A stretch of DNA of 64,000 bases from CAZZKF01 sp964654995 (GTDB taxonomy: Bacteria > Pseudomonadota > Alphaproteobacteria > CAZZKF01). The notes under the pieces were generated by a model. That model was not told the origin of the DNA. It was given only the letters and a program-made list of their open reading frames with translations, and ran no database searches. The stretch covers positions 57,361-121,360 of the forward strand of contig CAZZKF010000002.1 in assembly GCA_964654995.1 (NCBI GenBank), read 5' to 3'. Made by a program: the position numbers and the translations under genes. Positions 1 to 7,515 of this stretch are shown in pieces. Numbering within the stretch: position 1 is the stretch's first letter; the number at the start of each line of letters is the position of its first letter.

Positions 1-1
1 C

Positions 2-1786
2 GCGCTCGACGCCGCGACCGGCAAACTGCTGTGGTCCTGGGATCCCGAGGTGCCGCGCAAATGGGGCCGTTTTGCCTGCTGCGACGTGGTCAACCGCGGC
101 CCCGCCGTGTGGAAGGGCAAGGTCTATGTCGGCACGCTGGATGGCCGCCTGGTGGCCCTCGATGCGGCCACCGGCAAGCCGGTGTGGAGCGTTCAGACGA
201 CACCAAAGAATATGCCCTACACAATTACCGGCGCGCCCCGCGTGTTCGATGGCAAGGTGGTGATCGGCAACGGCGGCGCCGAATATGGCGTGCGCGGGTT
301 TGTCACCGCCTATGACACCGAGACCGGCAAGCAGCTCTGGCGTTTCTATACGGTGCCTGGCGATCCCTCGAAACCATTTGAATCACCGGCCATGGAGCTG
401 GCAGCGAAAACCTGGTCCGGAACCGATTGGTGGCAGTACGGCGGCGGCGGCACGGCCTGGGATTCGATGGTCTACGACCCGGAATTTCACATTCTCTACG
501 TCGGGGTCGGCAACGGCAGCCCCTGGGATCGCGATCTGCGCAGCCCCGAAGGCGGTGACAATCTGTTCCTCGCCTCGATCGTCGCGCTGGATGCCGAAAC
601 CGGGCACATGATCTGGTACTACCAGACGACCCCGGGCGAGAGCTGGGATTACACGGCGACGCAGCCGATGATGCTGGCCGAGCTGAAGATCGACGGCAAG
701 GCCCGCAAGGTCCTGATGCAGGCGCCCAAGAACGGATTTTTCTATGTACTCGATCGGCTGACCGGCGAATTGCTGTCGGCCAAGCCTTATGTAACCATCA
801 CCTGGGCGAGCCACGTCGACATGGCGACCGGCCGGCCGGTCGAGGTGGCGGCGGCCCGCTACAAGGACAAGCCGGCCCTGGTGCTGCCCGGCCCGGCCGG
901 CGGCCACAACTGGCAGCCGATGGCGTTCAATCCCAAGACCGGCCTGGTTTACATTCCGGCGATGGACATGCCCTATGTCTATGGCAAAGAACAGGATTTT
1001 CGCTTTCGCCCACAGGCCATCAACCTTGGCATCGACGCGATGCTGAACGTCCCGCCGGAAACCGACGCGGCGGACGACTCCGGCCCGCCGCTTGCCGGCC
1101 GGCTGCTCGCCTGGGACCCGATCGCCGGGCGGGCCGTCTGGTCGGTGGAACTGCCCGGGTTCTGGAACGGCGGCGTGCTGAGCACCGCGGGCAATCTGGT
1201 GTTTCAGGGCACCGCGAACGGCGAACTGGTCGCCTATCGCGCCACCACCGGCGAGATATTGTGGCGGGGCGAAACCGGCACCGGGGTCATCGCGCCGCCG
1301 GTGACTTATGCCGTGGACGGTGTCCAGTACATTGCCCTGATGGCCGGCTGGGGCGGCGCCGCGCCGCTCGAGGGCGGCCCCTTTGCCTGGGGCTCGGGCC
1401 GCAAGGCCGTCAACGTCAGCCGCATCCTCGCCTTCAAGCTGGATGGTGCCGCCAAACTGCCGCCGCCGCCACCGGCGCCGCCCTTGCCGGAGCCGCCGGC
1501 CCTGAACGCGCCGAAGGCGGTGATCGCCAGGGGCCGCCGGCTCTATCACGAGGTCTGCGGGGTCTGCCATGGCGGCGGCGTCATGGCGGGCGGAGTGATA
1601 TCCGACCTGCGCTACATGGACGAGGCGACGCATGAAGCGTTCAACGACATCGTTCTCGGCGGGCTTTATGAAGAGAAAGGCATGGCGTCCTTCGCCGACC
1701 TGCTCAGTGAAGAGGATGCGGCCGCCATCCATGCCTATATCATCAAGCGCGCCAACGACGCCAGGGTCCTGGAGGACCGACCATAG
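2..1786 (+). CDS. PQQ-dependent quinohaemoprotein dehydrogenase (5' truncated by window edge)
   Basis: This is the C-terminal 594 residues of a periplasmic PQQ-dependent alcohol-type dehydrogenase with a fused cytochrome c domain; the reading frame is open to the left edge, so the start lies outside. The propeller domain shows the vicinal cysteine pair (FACCD, bases 77-82) that stacks on PQQ in this family, and several tryptophan-docking-type repeats (for example TGKLLWSW and TPGESWDY). A proline-rich linker near base 1460 leads to a C-terminal haem-c domain with the CGVCH motif (bases 1556-1570). Such enzymes oxidise alcohols or aldehydes and pass electrons through the haem to the respiratory chain. 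The substrate cannot be read from this fragment. It ends 10 bp before the convergent glycosyltransferase gene. Confidence 0.93.
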   Translation, partial: ALDAATGKLLWSWDPEVPRKWGRFACCDVVNRGPAVWKGKVYVGTLDGRLVALDAATGKPVWSVQTTPKNMPYTITGAPRVFDGKVVIGNGGAEYGVRGFVTAYDTETGKQLWRFYTVPGDPSKPFESPAMELAAKTWSGTDWWQYGGGGTAWDSMVYDPEFHILYVGVGNGSPWDRDLRSPEGGDNLFLASIVALDAETGHMIWYYQTTPGESWDYTATQPMMLAELKIDGKARKVLMQAPKNGFFYVLDRLTGELLSAKPYVTITWASHVDMATGRPVEVAAARYKDKPALVLPGPAGGHNWQPMAFNPKTGLVYIPAMDMPYVYGKEQDFRFRPQAINLGIDAMLNVPPETDAADDSGPPLAGRLLAWDPIAGRAVWSVELPGFWNGGVLSTAGNLVFQGTANGELVAYRATTGEILWRGETGTGVIAPPVTYAVDGVQYIALMAGWGGAAPLEGGPFAWGSGRKAVNVSRILAFKLDGAAKLPPPPPAPPLPEPPALNAPKAVIARGRRLYHEVCGVCHGGGVMAGGVISDLRYMDEATHEAFNDIVLGGLYEEKGMASFADLLSEEDAAAIHAYIIKRANDARVLEDRP

Positions 1787-1796
1787 GGTTTGACGA

Positions 1797-2948
1797 TCAC
1801 GTCACGCCGAGTTCGCGATAAAGTGCCTCCACACGGGCGGCATTGCCGTCCCAGGTGAAATCGCGCTCGACAATCGTGGCCCCGGCCCGGTGCCCCAGAT
1901 GGCGGCGCAGATCGGCATCGGCGCAGACCCGCTCAAGCGCCCGTTCCAGGGCCCCTTCGGCATCCGCATCGAACAGCACGGCATTGTCGCCATCAACCAG
2001 GATCTCGCGGATATTCGGCCGGTCCGGGGCAACGATCGCCTTTTCCATCGCCATATACTCGAACATCTTGAGGGGCGAGGCGTAGGCAACCACATCCGGC
2101 TGCAAGGCGACATCGAAGGCGGCGACATGATCGGCCACATGCTCGCGCGCCACCACGCCGGTCACGGTGACCGCTTCAGGAATGCCCAGCTCATGGGCCA
2201 GTGCTTCCAGGGGTGCGCGTGCCGGGCCATCGCCGACCATCAGCAGGTGCAGCTCCGGGCGCCCGGCCCGGGCGATAAAGCGCACCACCCGATCGAGCCC
2301 GTGCCAGGGCCGCATGAAGCCGGTAAAGCCCAGCACCAGCTTGCCGGACAGGCCAAGCCGCGCCTTGGCGGCCTCAACGTCGATCGTACCGGCAAAGCGG
2401 CTGCTATCGATGCCGTTGTGGATCACCCGGATGCGCGCGTCCGGCACCCCGGCGGCGCGCACATGTTCGGCCAGAACTTCGGTCACCGGCAGAGCATAAT
2501 CGGCGCCGCGCCAGGCATAGCGCTCGCTCCAGCGCGCCAGGCGTTTGAGCGCCAGGCCGGAAAAGCGGGCCCGTTCATCGGCCAGCGGCGCGTTGATCTC
2601 GACCAGCATTGGCAGGCCAAAGCGTTTCTTGAGCCAGACGCCGGAGGGCAGAAACAGATTGTAGCGCTCATAGAGACAGTCGGGGGCATGGCGGCGCACG
2701 GCGCGCCGCAGGCGCCAGTAGGCGGGCACCGCATAGGCCAGCTCGGCCAATTCGTAGAGAAATCGCGGCAAAATCTTCCTGAGGCGCGCGACAAAGCCGG
2801 CCTCGGCGCCGAAAGCATCTGACTCCACCGCTTTGGGCCCGACGATCACCACCTCGTGCCCGCGCCGGGCGAGCGCGTTCGTCAACTCTTCGATATGCAC
2901 GAACTGCCCGTCCTTGGAACCGATGCGATGGTGATAGAGAATTTTCAC
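1797..2948 (-). CDS. Group 1 (GT4-like) glycosyltransferase, XrtA/EPS locus
   Basis: A predicted cytoplasmic glycosyltransferase of 383 residues with a GT-B fold. The N-terminal Rossmann half contains the acceptor region (HIEELTNALARRGHEV) and the C-terminal half has the typical GFTGFMRPWHGLD and MVGDGPAR signatures, followed by the E-x7-E type region (SPLKMFEYMAMEKAIV). The GTG start at 2948 overlaps the stop of the upstream glycosyltransferase as GTGA. A longer open frame upstream has no support, because the family N-terminus (KILYHHRI) begins here. It is the last of three co-directional glycosyltransferase genes linked by 4-nt overlaps, so the three are almost certainly one operon. They probably build the repeat unit of the exopolysaccharide that accompanies PEP-CTERM/XrtA systems; sugar specificity is unknown. 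Confidence 0.9.
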   Translation of the reverse strand: MKILYHHRIGSKDGQFVHIEELTNALARRGHEVVIVGPKAVESDAFGAEAGFVARLRKILPRFLYELAELAYAVPAYWRLRRAVRRHAPDCLYERYNLFLPSGVWLKKRFGLPMLVEINAPLADERARFSGLALKRLARWSERYAWRGADYALPVTEVLAEHVRAAGVPDARIRVIHNGIDSSRFAGTIDVEAAKARLGLSGKLVLGFTGFMRPWHGLDRVVRFIARAGRPELHLLMVGDGPARAPLEALAHELGIPEAVTVTGVVAREHVADHVAAFDVALQPDVVAYASPLKMFEYMAMEKAIVAPDRPNIREILVDGDNAVLFDADAEGALERALERVCADADLRRHLGHRAGATIVERDFTWDGNAARVEALYRELGVT

Positions 2949-4138
2949 GATGCCCCCCGCTCCGCCACCACCTTCGAGAACAGATCGATCTGGCCGCGGG
3001 TGGTGGCCTCCCAGCTGAACCCTTCGGCGTAAGCCCGGGTGGCCGCGCGCTCGGGCGGCGCCGCCAGCAGCCGGCGCACGGCATCGGCCAGGGCTTCGGG
3101 CGTGCGTTCCTCCATCAACAGCCCGGCCTCGGGTGCCGCCACCACCTCCGGCGTGCCCCAGACGTTGGACGCCACCACCGGCGTGCCGCAGGCCATCGCT
3201 TCCAGGAGCACGTTGGCCCAGCCCTCGCGGCTCGAGGCCAGAACCAGAACGTCCGCCGCCCCGTAAACCTCGCACAACTGCTCATGGCCGATACGGCCGA
3301 GGAATCGGACCCGGTCCCCGACCCCCAATGTCTGTGCCAGACGGCGCAGATTGGCGTCTTCGGGGCCGTCGCCGGCGATCAGCAGGTCACAGCCAGGGAG
3401 CATCGGCAGGGCCTTGATCACCAGATCGTGGGCCTTGCGTTCGATCAGGTGACCGACCGAAAGCAGCGTCGGGCGATCGAGGCCGAGGCGCGCGCGTGCA
3501 GCCGCACGGTCGCCGGGACGGAACATCTCCAGATCCACCCCGTTGCGCAGCACCGTCACCCGCTCTTCCTCGACACCAAGCTCGACCAATGTGTTCTTCA
3601 AGGCCTGGCACACCGTGATCAGCCCGGCGGCTTCACGCGCTGCCCACTGGATCAGGCGGCGCGGCACGGCATAGCGCGGGATCAGGTTGAGGTCGGTGCC
3701 GCGCGCGGTGATCACCACCGGCTTGTCGAACGCGCGGCCCAGCATCACGGCCGCCACCCCGTCGGGGTAGAAATAATGGGCATCGATAACATCGAAGTCC
3801 TCTTCTGCCGCCATCCGGGCGACGACGGGCCGCATCGCCCGATACATGAACACCGGCGCCGTCGTCATGCCGATTTTCGGCAGGCGCAGGAAGCGCGGGT
3901 GCAGCACCGGGATGCCGTGGCGGGTGTCGGTCAGCGGCACGCCAGTCCATTGGGCGTATTCCGCGAAAGCCGCCCCGATCAAGGGACACCAGGGCACCGG
4001 CGCCACCACCCGGGTGCGCGCCGCGCCGCCGGCGACCAGATGGCGCAGGCGATTCTCGACGAACACGCCGTGATGCGGCATGACCGGATTGGGGTAGAGC
4101 GTCGTGAATGTGAGCAGTCGCAGCATCGGTTGCATCAC
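2945..4138 (-). CDS. Group 1 (GT4-like) glycosyltransferase, XrtA/EPS locus
   Basis: A GT-B glycosyltransferase of 397 residues. The N-terminus (LLTFTTLYPNPVMPHHGVFVE) is typical of exopolysaccharide glycosyltransferases that read 'FP', 'YPN' and 'HG.F' near the acceptor site; here only short parts of it are cited as evidence: TLYPN and HHGVF. The nucleotide-sugar half shows LLSVGHLIERKAHDL, IAGDGPE and the SSREGWANVLLEAMACGTPV region, with the two glutamates of the E-x7-E motif. The start is GTG 4138 or the ATG immediately after it (4135); either overlaps the stop of the upstream gene. It is the middle gene of a three-gene operon in the EPS locus. Substrate is unknown. Confidence 0.9.
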   Translation of the reverse strand: MMQPMLRLLTFTTLYPNPVMPHHGVFVENRLRHLVAGGAARTRVVAPVPWCPLIGAAFAEYAQWTGVPLTDTRHGIPVLHPRFLRLPKIGMTTAPVFMYRAMRPVVARMAAEEDFDVIDAHYFYPDGVAAVMLGRAFDKPVVITARGTDLNLIPRYAVPRRLIQWAAREAAGLITVCQALKNTLVELGVEEERVTVLRNGVDLEMFRPGDRAAARARLGLDRPTLLSVGHLIERKAHDLVIKALPMLPGCDLLIAGDGPEDANLRRLAQTLGVGDRVRFLGRIGHEQLCEVYGAADVLVLASSREGWANVLLEAMACGTPVVASNVWGTPEVVAAPEAGLLMEERTPEALADAVRRLLAAPPERAATRAYAEGFSWEATTRGQIDLFSKVVAERGAS

Positions 4139-5301
4139 TGTTGTCGGGCCACGCCGCCAGCTGATTCGAGGCCGAGAATTTCGCCGTAGCGGGCGAACAT
4201 CTGCGCCTCGCTGAAGGACTCGCGGGCGCGAGCGCGATTGGCCTCGCCGAGGCGCCGGCGCAGGCTCTCATCGCCGGCCAGCGCCGAGAGCGCGGCAGCG
4301 AGCGCTCCTTCGTCGCCGCGCGGCACGATCAGCTTGCGGTTCTCCGGCGCCACCATCGCTGCCACGTCACCAACATCGACGCCCGCCACCGGCAGCCCGG
4401 CGGCCATCGCCTGCAACACGGTGTTGGGCATCTGCTCGGTCAGGGAAGAGAGCGCGTAGATATCAAACAGGCCGATCACCTCTTCGGGTGCCTCCACCTG
4501 GCCGGCCCAGATCAGCCGATCGCCCAGCCCGGCCTCCCGCGCCACCGCGTCCAGCCGGTCCCGCTCCGGCCCGTCGCCGACAATCATCAGCCGCGCAGGC
4601 TCAATTCCGGAGGCGGCGAAGGCGCGAATCAGACCTTGCAGATTCTTCTCCGGCCGCAAGGGAGCGATGGTGCCGACGATCACCTCGCCTTGGCGTCGGA
4701 CAAAACCGGGAACGCGCCCGGGTACCGGCGGCCGGGCGAAGCGATCGCAATCGACACCATTGGCGATGTGAATGATCCGCTCCTGCGGCACTCGCCAGCG
4801 TGTGCAGGCGATCTCGACCAAAGTGTGCGAGGGCACGATGAGCCCGGAAATCCTGGCCAAAGCCAGGCGGCGAAACAGATCGCGGCGTCGCACGGGGCGC
4901 TCCGCCTCGTCGCGCCCGAAGCCGCTTTCGAGATGAAAATGGGTGCAGACGGGCGCCAGCCGATGGGCGAGCGCCCATTCGATCGCCCCCCAGTTATAGG
5001 TCATCAGCACATCCGGACGCGCGTCGCGCAAGATGCGGCGTATCATTGCCAGCCGCAATGGCAAAGGCGCTTCGAGCGCCGGCGGGTCGCAGAGCTGCAC
5101 CTGTGTCGCTGGCTCCAGGCGGCTGGCGGCATCGCGCCGTCCGTCCAGGGAGACGATCGTGTGATGCGCCCCGCGGCCAGCGAAGTGATTGAGAACCGCG
5201 ACCATGCGCAGTTCCACGCCGCCAAAGCCGAACGACGGGAAGACGTGGAGAAACCGCCGGCCTGAGGCCGGCGCCCTGGGCCGACCGTCTGCCGCCATCA
5301 T
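4135..5301 (-). CDS. XrtA/PEP-CTERM-type sugar transferase (TIGR03088-like)
   Basis: A group 1 glycosyltransferase of about 388 residues. The opening (FLHVFPSFGFGGVELRMV) and the central NGVDCDRF, GTIAPLRPEKNLQGL, IVGDGPERDRL and SSLTEQMPNTVLQAMAAGLP segments fit the sugar transferases described as associated with PEP-CTERM/EpsH systems. The assignment to that subfamily is by recall, so general GT4 membership is more certain. I chose ATG 5301 (or ATG 5298), because the open frame upstream to 5439 encodes a low-complexity Gly/Ala/Arg stretch with no family resemblance. It is first in the three-gene glycosyltransferase operon and probably acts on undecaprenyl-linked EPS intermediates at the inner membrane. 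Confidence 0.87.
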   Translation of the reverse strand: MMAADGRPRAPASGRRFLHVFPSFGFGGVELRMVAVLNHFAGRGAHHTIVSLDGRRDAASRLEPATQVQLCDPPALEAPLPLRLAMIRRILRDARPDVLMTYNWGAIEWALAHRLAPVCTHFHLESGFGRDEAERPVRRRDLFRRLALARISGLIVPSHTLVEIACTRWRVPQERIIHIANGVDCDRFARPPVPGRVPGFVRRQGEVIVGTIAPLRPEKNLQGLIRAFAASGIEPARLMIVGDGPERDRLDAVAREAGLGDRLIWAGQVEAPEEVIGLFDIYALSSLTEQMPNTVLQAMAAGLPVAGVDVGDVAAMVAPENRKLIVPRGDEGALAAALSALAGDESLRRRLGEANRARARESFSEAQMFARYGEILGLESAGGVARQQ

Positions 5302-5439
5302 GGTCGCGATCTGCGCCTCGCCCGTCACCACATCCACCTGTCTACCGTTGCCCCCGGCCGACCCGGTCACCGACCCGATGGCTCCGCAACACCGCATGGA
5401 AGCCACTGTGGCCCAACCGGGGCCGATGATGCCAGCCAA

Positions 5440-5639
5440 GACTTACTAAAATCCCAAGGAGCAGCAAAATCCGCCGCGCCTTTTGCCGACAGCGGCCAGC
5501 AATTGCATCCGGAAATCGGCACCGAAGTGCAAAATCGTGCCAGATTGTTCACGACGAGGTAAGGGTTTGGCGTTAAATAGGATATAAGCTGGGGAAATGG
5601 GGCGACGGGTGTTCCTGCTGATCGCAAGGGGGTGTGTAG
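5440..5639. other. Divergent intergenic region between glycosyltransferase operon and coiled-coil gene
   Basis: About 200 to 340 bp, depending on which glycosyltransferase start is used. The right part is AT-richer than the genes around it (GTTAAATAGGATATAAG, 5572-5588) and could hold a promoter for the rightward gene, but no -35/-10 pair with good spacing stands out. A clear ribosome binding site, AAGGGGG at 5626-5632, lies 7 nt before the GTG start at 5640. Confidence 0.45.
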
Positions 5640-7478
5640 GTGTTAAGGCATATCTGGTTCCTGTTGGCGACCGTCTTTTCGGCGGTGATCGCCGTGGTTG
5701 CCTATCCATGGCTGCCGACGGCGATCGATGCCGTGACGCCGGGCGTTCTGAGCCAGGATTTCGTGCTGCTGTTCCGCCAGGATCCTTTCACCCTGATCGC
5801 CGGGTACGTCTCGATTGCGGCGCTTGCGCTGTTCGTCCTGGTTTTCGTGGGATTGGCCGGTCTCGACGGAATCCGCATACAAATCGCCCGGCGCAAGCTG
5901 ACACAATTACGCGATGACGCGGCCAGGACCGAGGACGTGCCGGTTCGCGAGCGCTTTCTCGCTGCCTTTTCCGACAGCCCGCAGTTCACGCGACTGGCCG
6001 AGCGCTATGCCGCCAGCATCGACGGTCACGATGCCGGTTCGTCCGAGGGCAGGCGCGCCGGTTCCCGCGAACTGTGGTCGACAATGCCGGCAACCGCCGT
6101 TTTCAACGCCTGGTCGCTGGGTGAGCGTCATCTTTATCTGTGGTTTTTTGCCGTGTTGCCGCTGGCGCTTGCCGGCCTCGGGGTTCTCAGTCTTGTCGTC
6201 AGCCTGCTGTTTGGCCCCACCATAACTGCCGGTGCGGCAACCGCCATCGGCGAGACCGGCGCAGCAATCCCGGTCAGCGCCCTTCCCGGCCTGATCTGCC
6301 TGGCCCTGACCTGGACGGCCGCGCTGATCATCGCCGTCGTCATGCGGGCGGTGCTGGCCTTGCGCCGGGATCAGGCCCGCGACCTCGCCGATATCGTCGA
6401 TTCCCTGTTCCACGGCGGAGCCGAAATCCGCTATCTGGCCGATGTCGCCCAGGCCACCCGCGGCACGGCACGCGACATCACCGCCTCGATCAGCAAGCTC
6501 GGCAACAAGCTGCACCAGGATATGGTGACCTATGGCCAGCGCATGCTCGAGGCGTCTCAGGCCCATGCCGACGTGATGCTCGAGAAGTTGTCCGAGGCGA
6601 TCGAGGCGGCCCTGTCCAAACCACTGGCCAAGCTCACCACCGCAACCCAGCAGCAGACCCGCAATCAGAATACGCGGGTCAAGAAACTGCTGGATTCCGT
6701 GCTTGTCGACTTCACCAAGGAGCTGGAAAAGCATTTCGGCGGTCAGGTCAAGGAGGTCGAGGCGCTGCTCAAGGCCTCGGCGAAGACCGCCGGCAACGTG
6801 GAGAAGAGCTTTCGCGATGCCGTTCAGGCCCTGGCCAAGCAATCGCAAGCCCACGGTCAGGCACTGGCCGACCAGATCGCCTCAAGTCTGAAGCAGGTCA
6901 AGACCGACGAATCCGAACGCTACGCGGCCTTGGCTCAGGACCTGCGCGACTTCACCCAGGCCCTGCGCGACCAGGTGGAGACCCACTCGCAGCGCTTCGA
7001 GGAATTGCTGGAAAACCAGTTGAGCAAGACCGAAGAGCTGGCCAGTTCGGTGCTCAACAAGGGTGCCGCAGACATCGCCCGGACGGCCGCCAGTTTCGAG
7101 GCCCTGCAGGGCAGCCTTGAGAGCATGATCACCCTGATCACGCCGATCATGCGCCAGGTGATTGAAAATCAGGAAAGTCTGCTGTCGGCGGTAGAGGCCG
7201 AATCGAGCGCCAGCAAAGTGATCGGCCGGGCCTCATCGGAGCTGAGTGCAGCGGCCCAGGCCAGTCGCGAAACCGTCGAGCGGTTTATTGCTCTGGCCGA
7301 ACGACTGCGCGAGATCGGCGCAACCATGAATGTCCGCAGCGGCACGGCCGGTGCGCGCAGTGAACGATCGTCACGACTCACCGTGCCGGCCCGCACCGAA
7401 AAGCTCACACAGGCCGTACGCGAACTGAAAAACGTCGCCCGGGAAACGTCCGAGGCCTTGCCCAAGCTCGACGAATAG
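5640..7478 (+). CDS. Membrane protein with MotA/ZorA-like four-helix topology and long coiled-coil tail
   Basis: An unrecognised protein of 612 residues. Hydrophobic helices lie at about 5-23, 51-75, 168-192 and 214-240, with a soluble segment between helices 2 and 3. A very long, Ala/Gln/Lys/Glu-rich helical tail runs from about 245 to the end and looks like a coiled coil. This 2+2 arrangement, and the segment around helix 3 (MPATAVFNAWSLGERH then LPLALAGLGVL), resemble the ZorA/MotA/TolQ proton-channel family, but the usual GTFLGL-type signature is missing and no ZorB/MotB partner is next door. The GTG start is fixed by AAGGGGG at 5626-5632. It sits between EPS glycosyltransferases and a giant TPR gene, so it could also be a cell-envelope organiser. 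Function is not established. Confidence 0.85.
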   Translation: MLRHIWFLLATVFSAVIAVVAYPWLPTAIDAVTPGVLSQDFVLLFRQDPFTLIAGYVSIAALALFVLVFVGLAGLDGIRIQIARRKLTQLRDDAARTEDVPVRERFLAAFSDSPQFTRLAERYAASIDGHDAGSSEGRRAGSRELWSTMPATAVFNAWSLGERHLYLWFFAVLPLALAGLGVLSLVVSLLFGPTITAGAATAIGETGAAIPVSALPGLICLALTWTAALIIAVVMRAVLALRRDQARDLADIVDSLFHGGAEIRYLADVAQATRGTARDITASISKLGNKLHQDMVTYGQRMLEASQAHADVMLEKLSEAIEAALSKPLAKLTTATQQQTRNQNTRVKKLLDSVLVDFTKELEKHFGGQVKEVEALLKASAKTAGNVEKSFRDAVQALAKQSQAHGQALADQIASSLKQVKTDESERYAALAQDLRDFTQALRDQVETHSQRFEELLENQLSKTEELASSVLNKGAADIARTAASFEALQGSLESMITLITPIMRQVIENQESLLSAVEAESSASKVIGRASSELSAAAQASRETVERFIALAERLREIGATMNVRSGTAGARSERSSRLTVPARTEKLTQAVRELKNVARETSEALPKLDE

Positions 7479-7515
7479 GCGACAGCACACCCGGCTGATG
7501 GCAGCGGTGCGACAG

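Noticed and set aside
5640..7478. Calling a Zorya anti-phage defence system
   Set aside because: No ZorB or ZorC/D/E genes are adjacent and the channel signature is missing, so only a fold-level resemblance is claimed.
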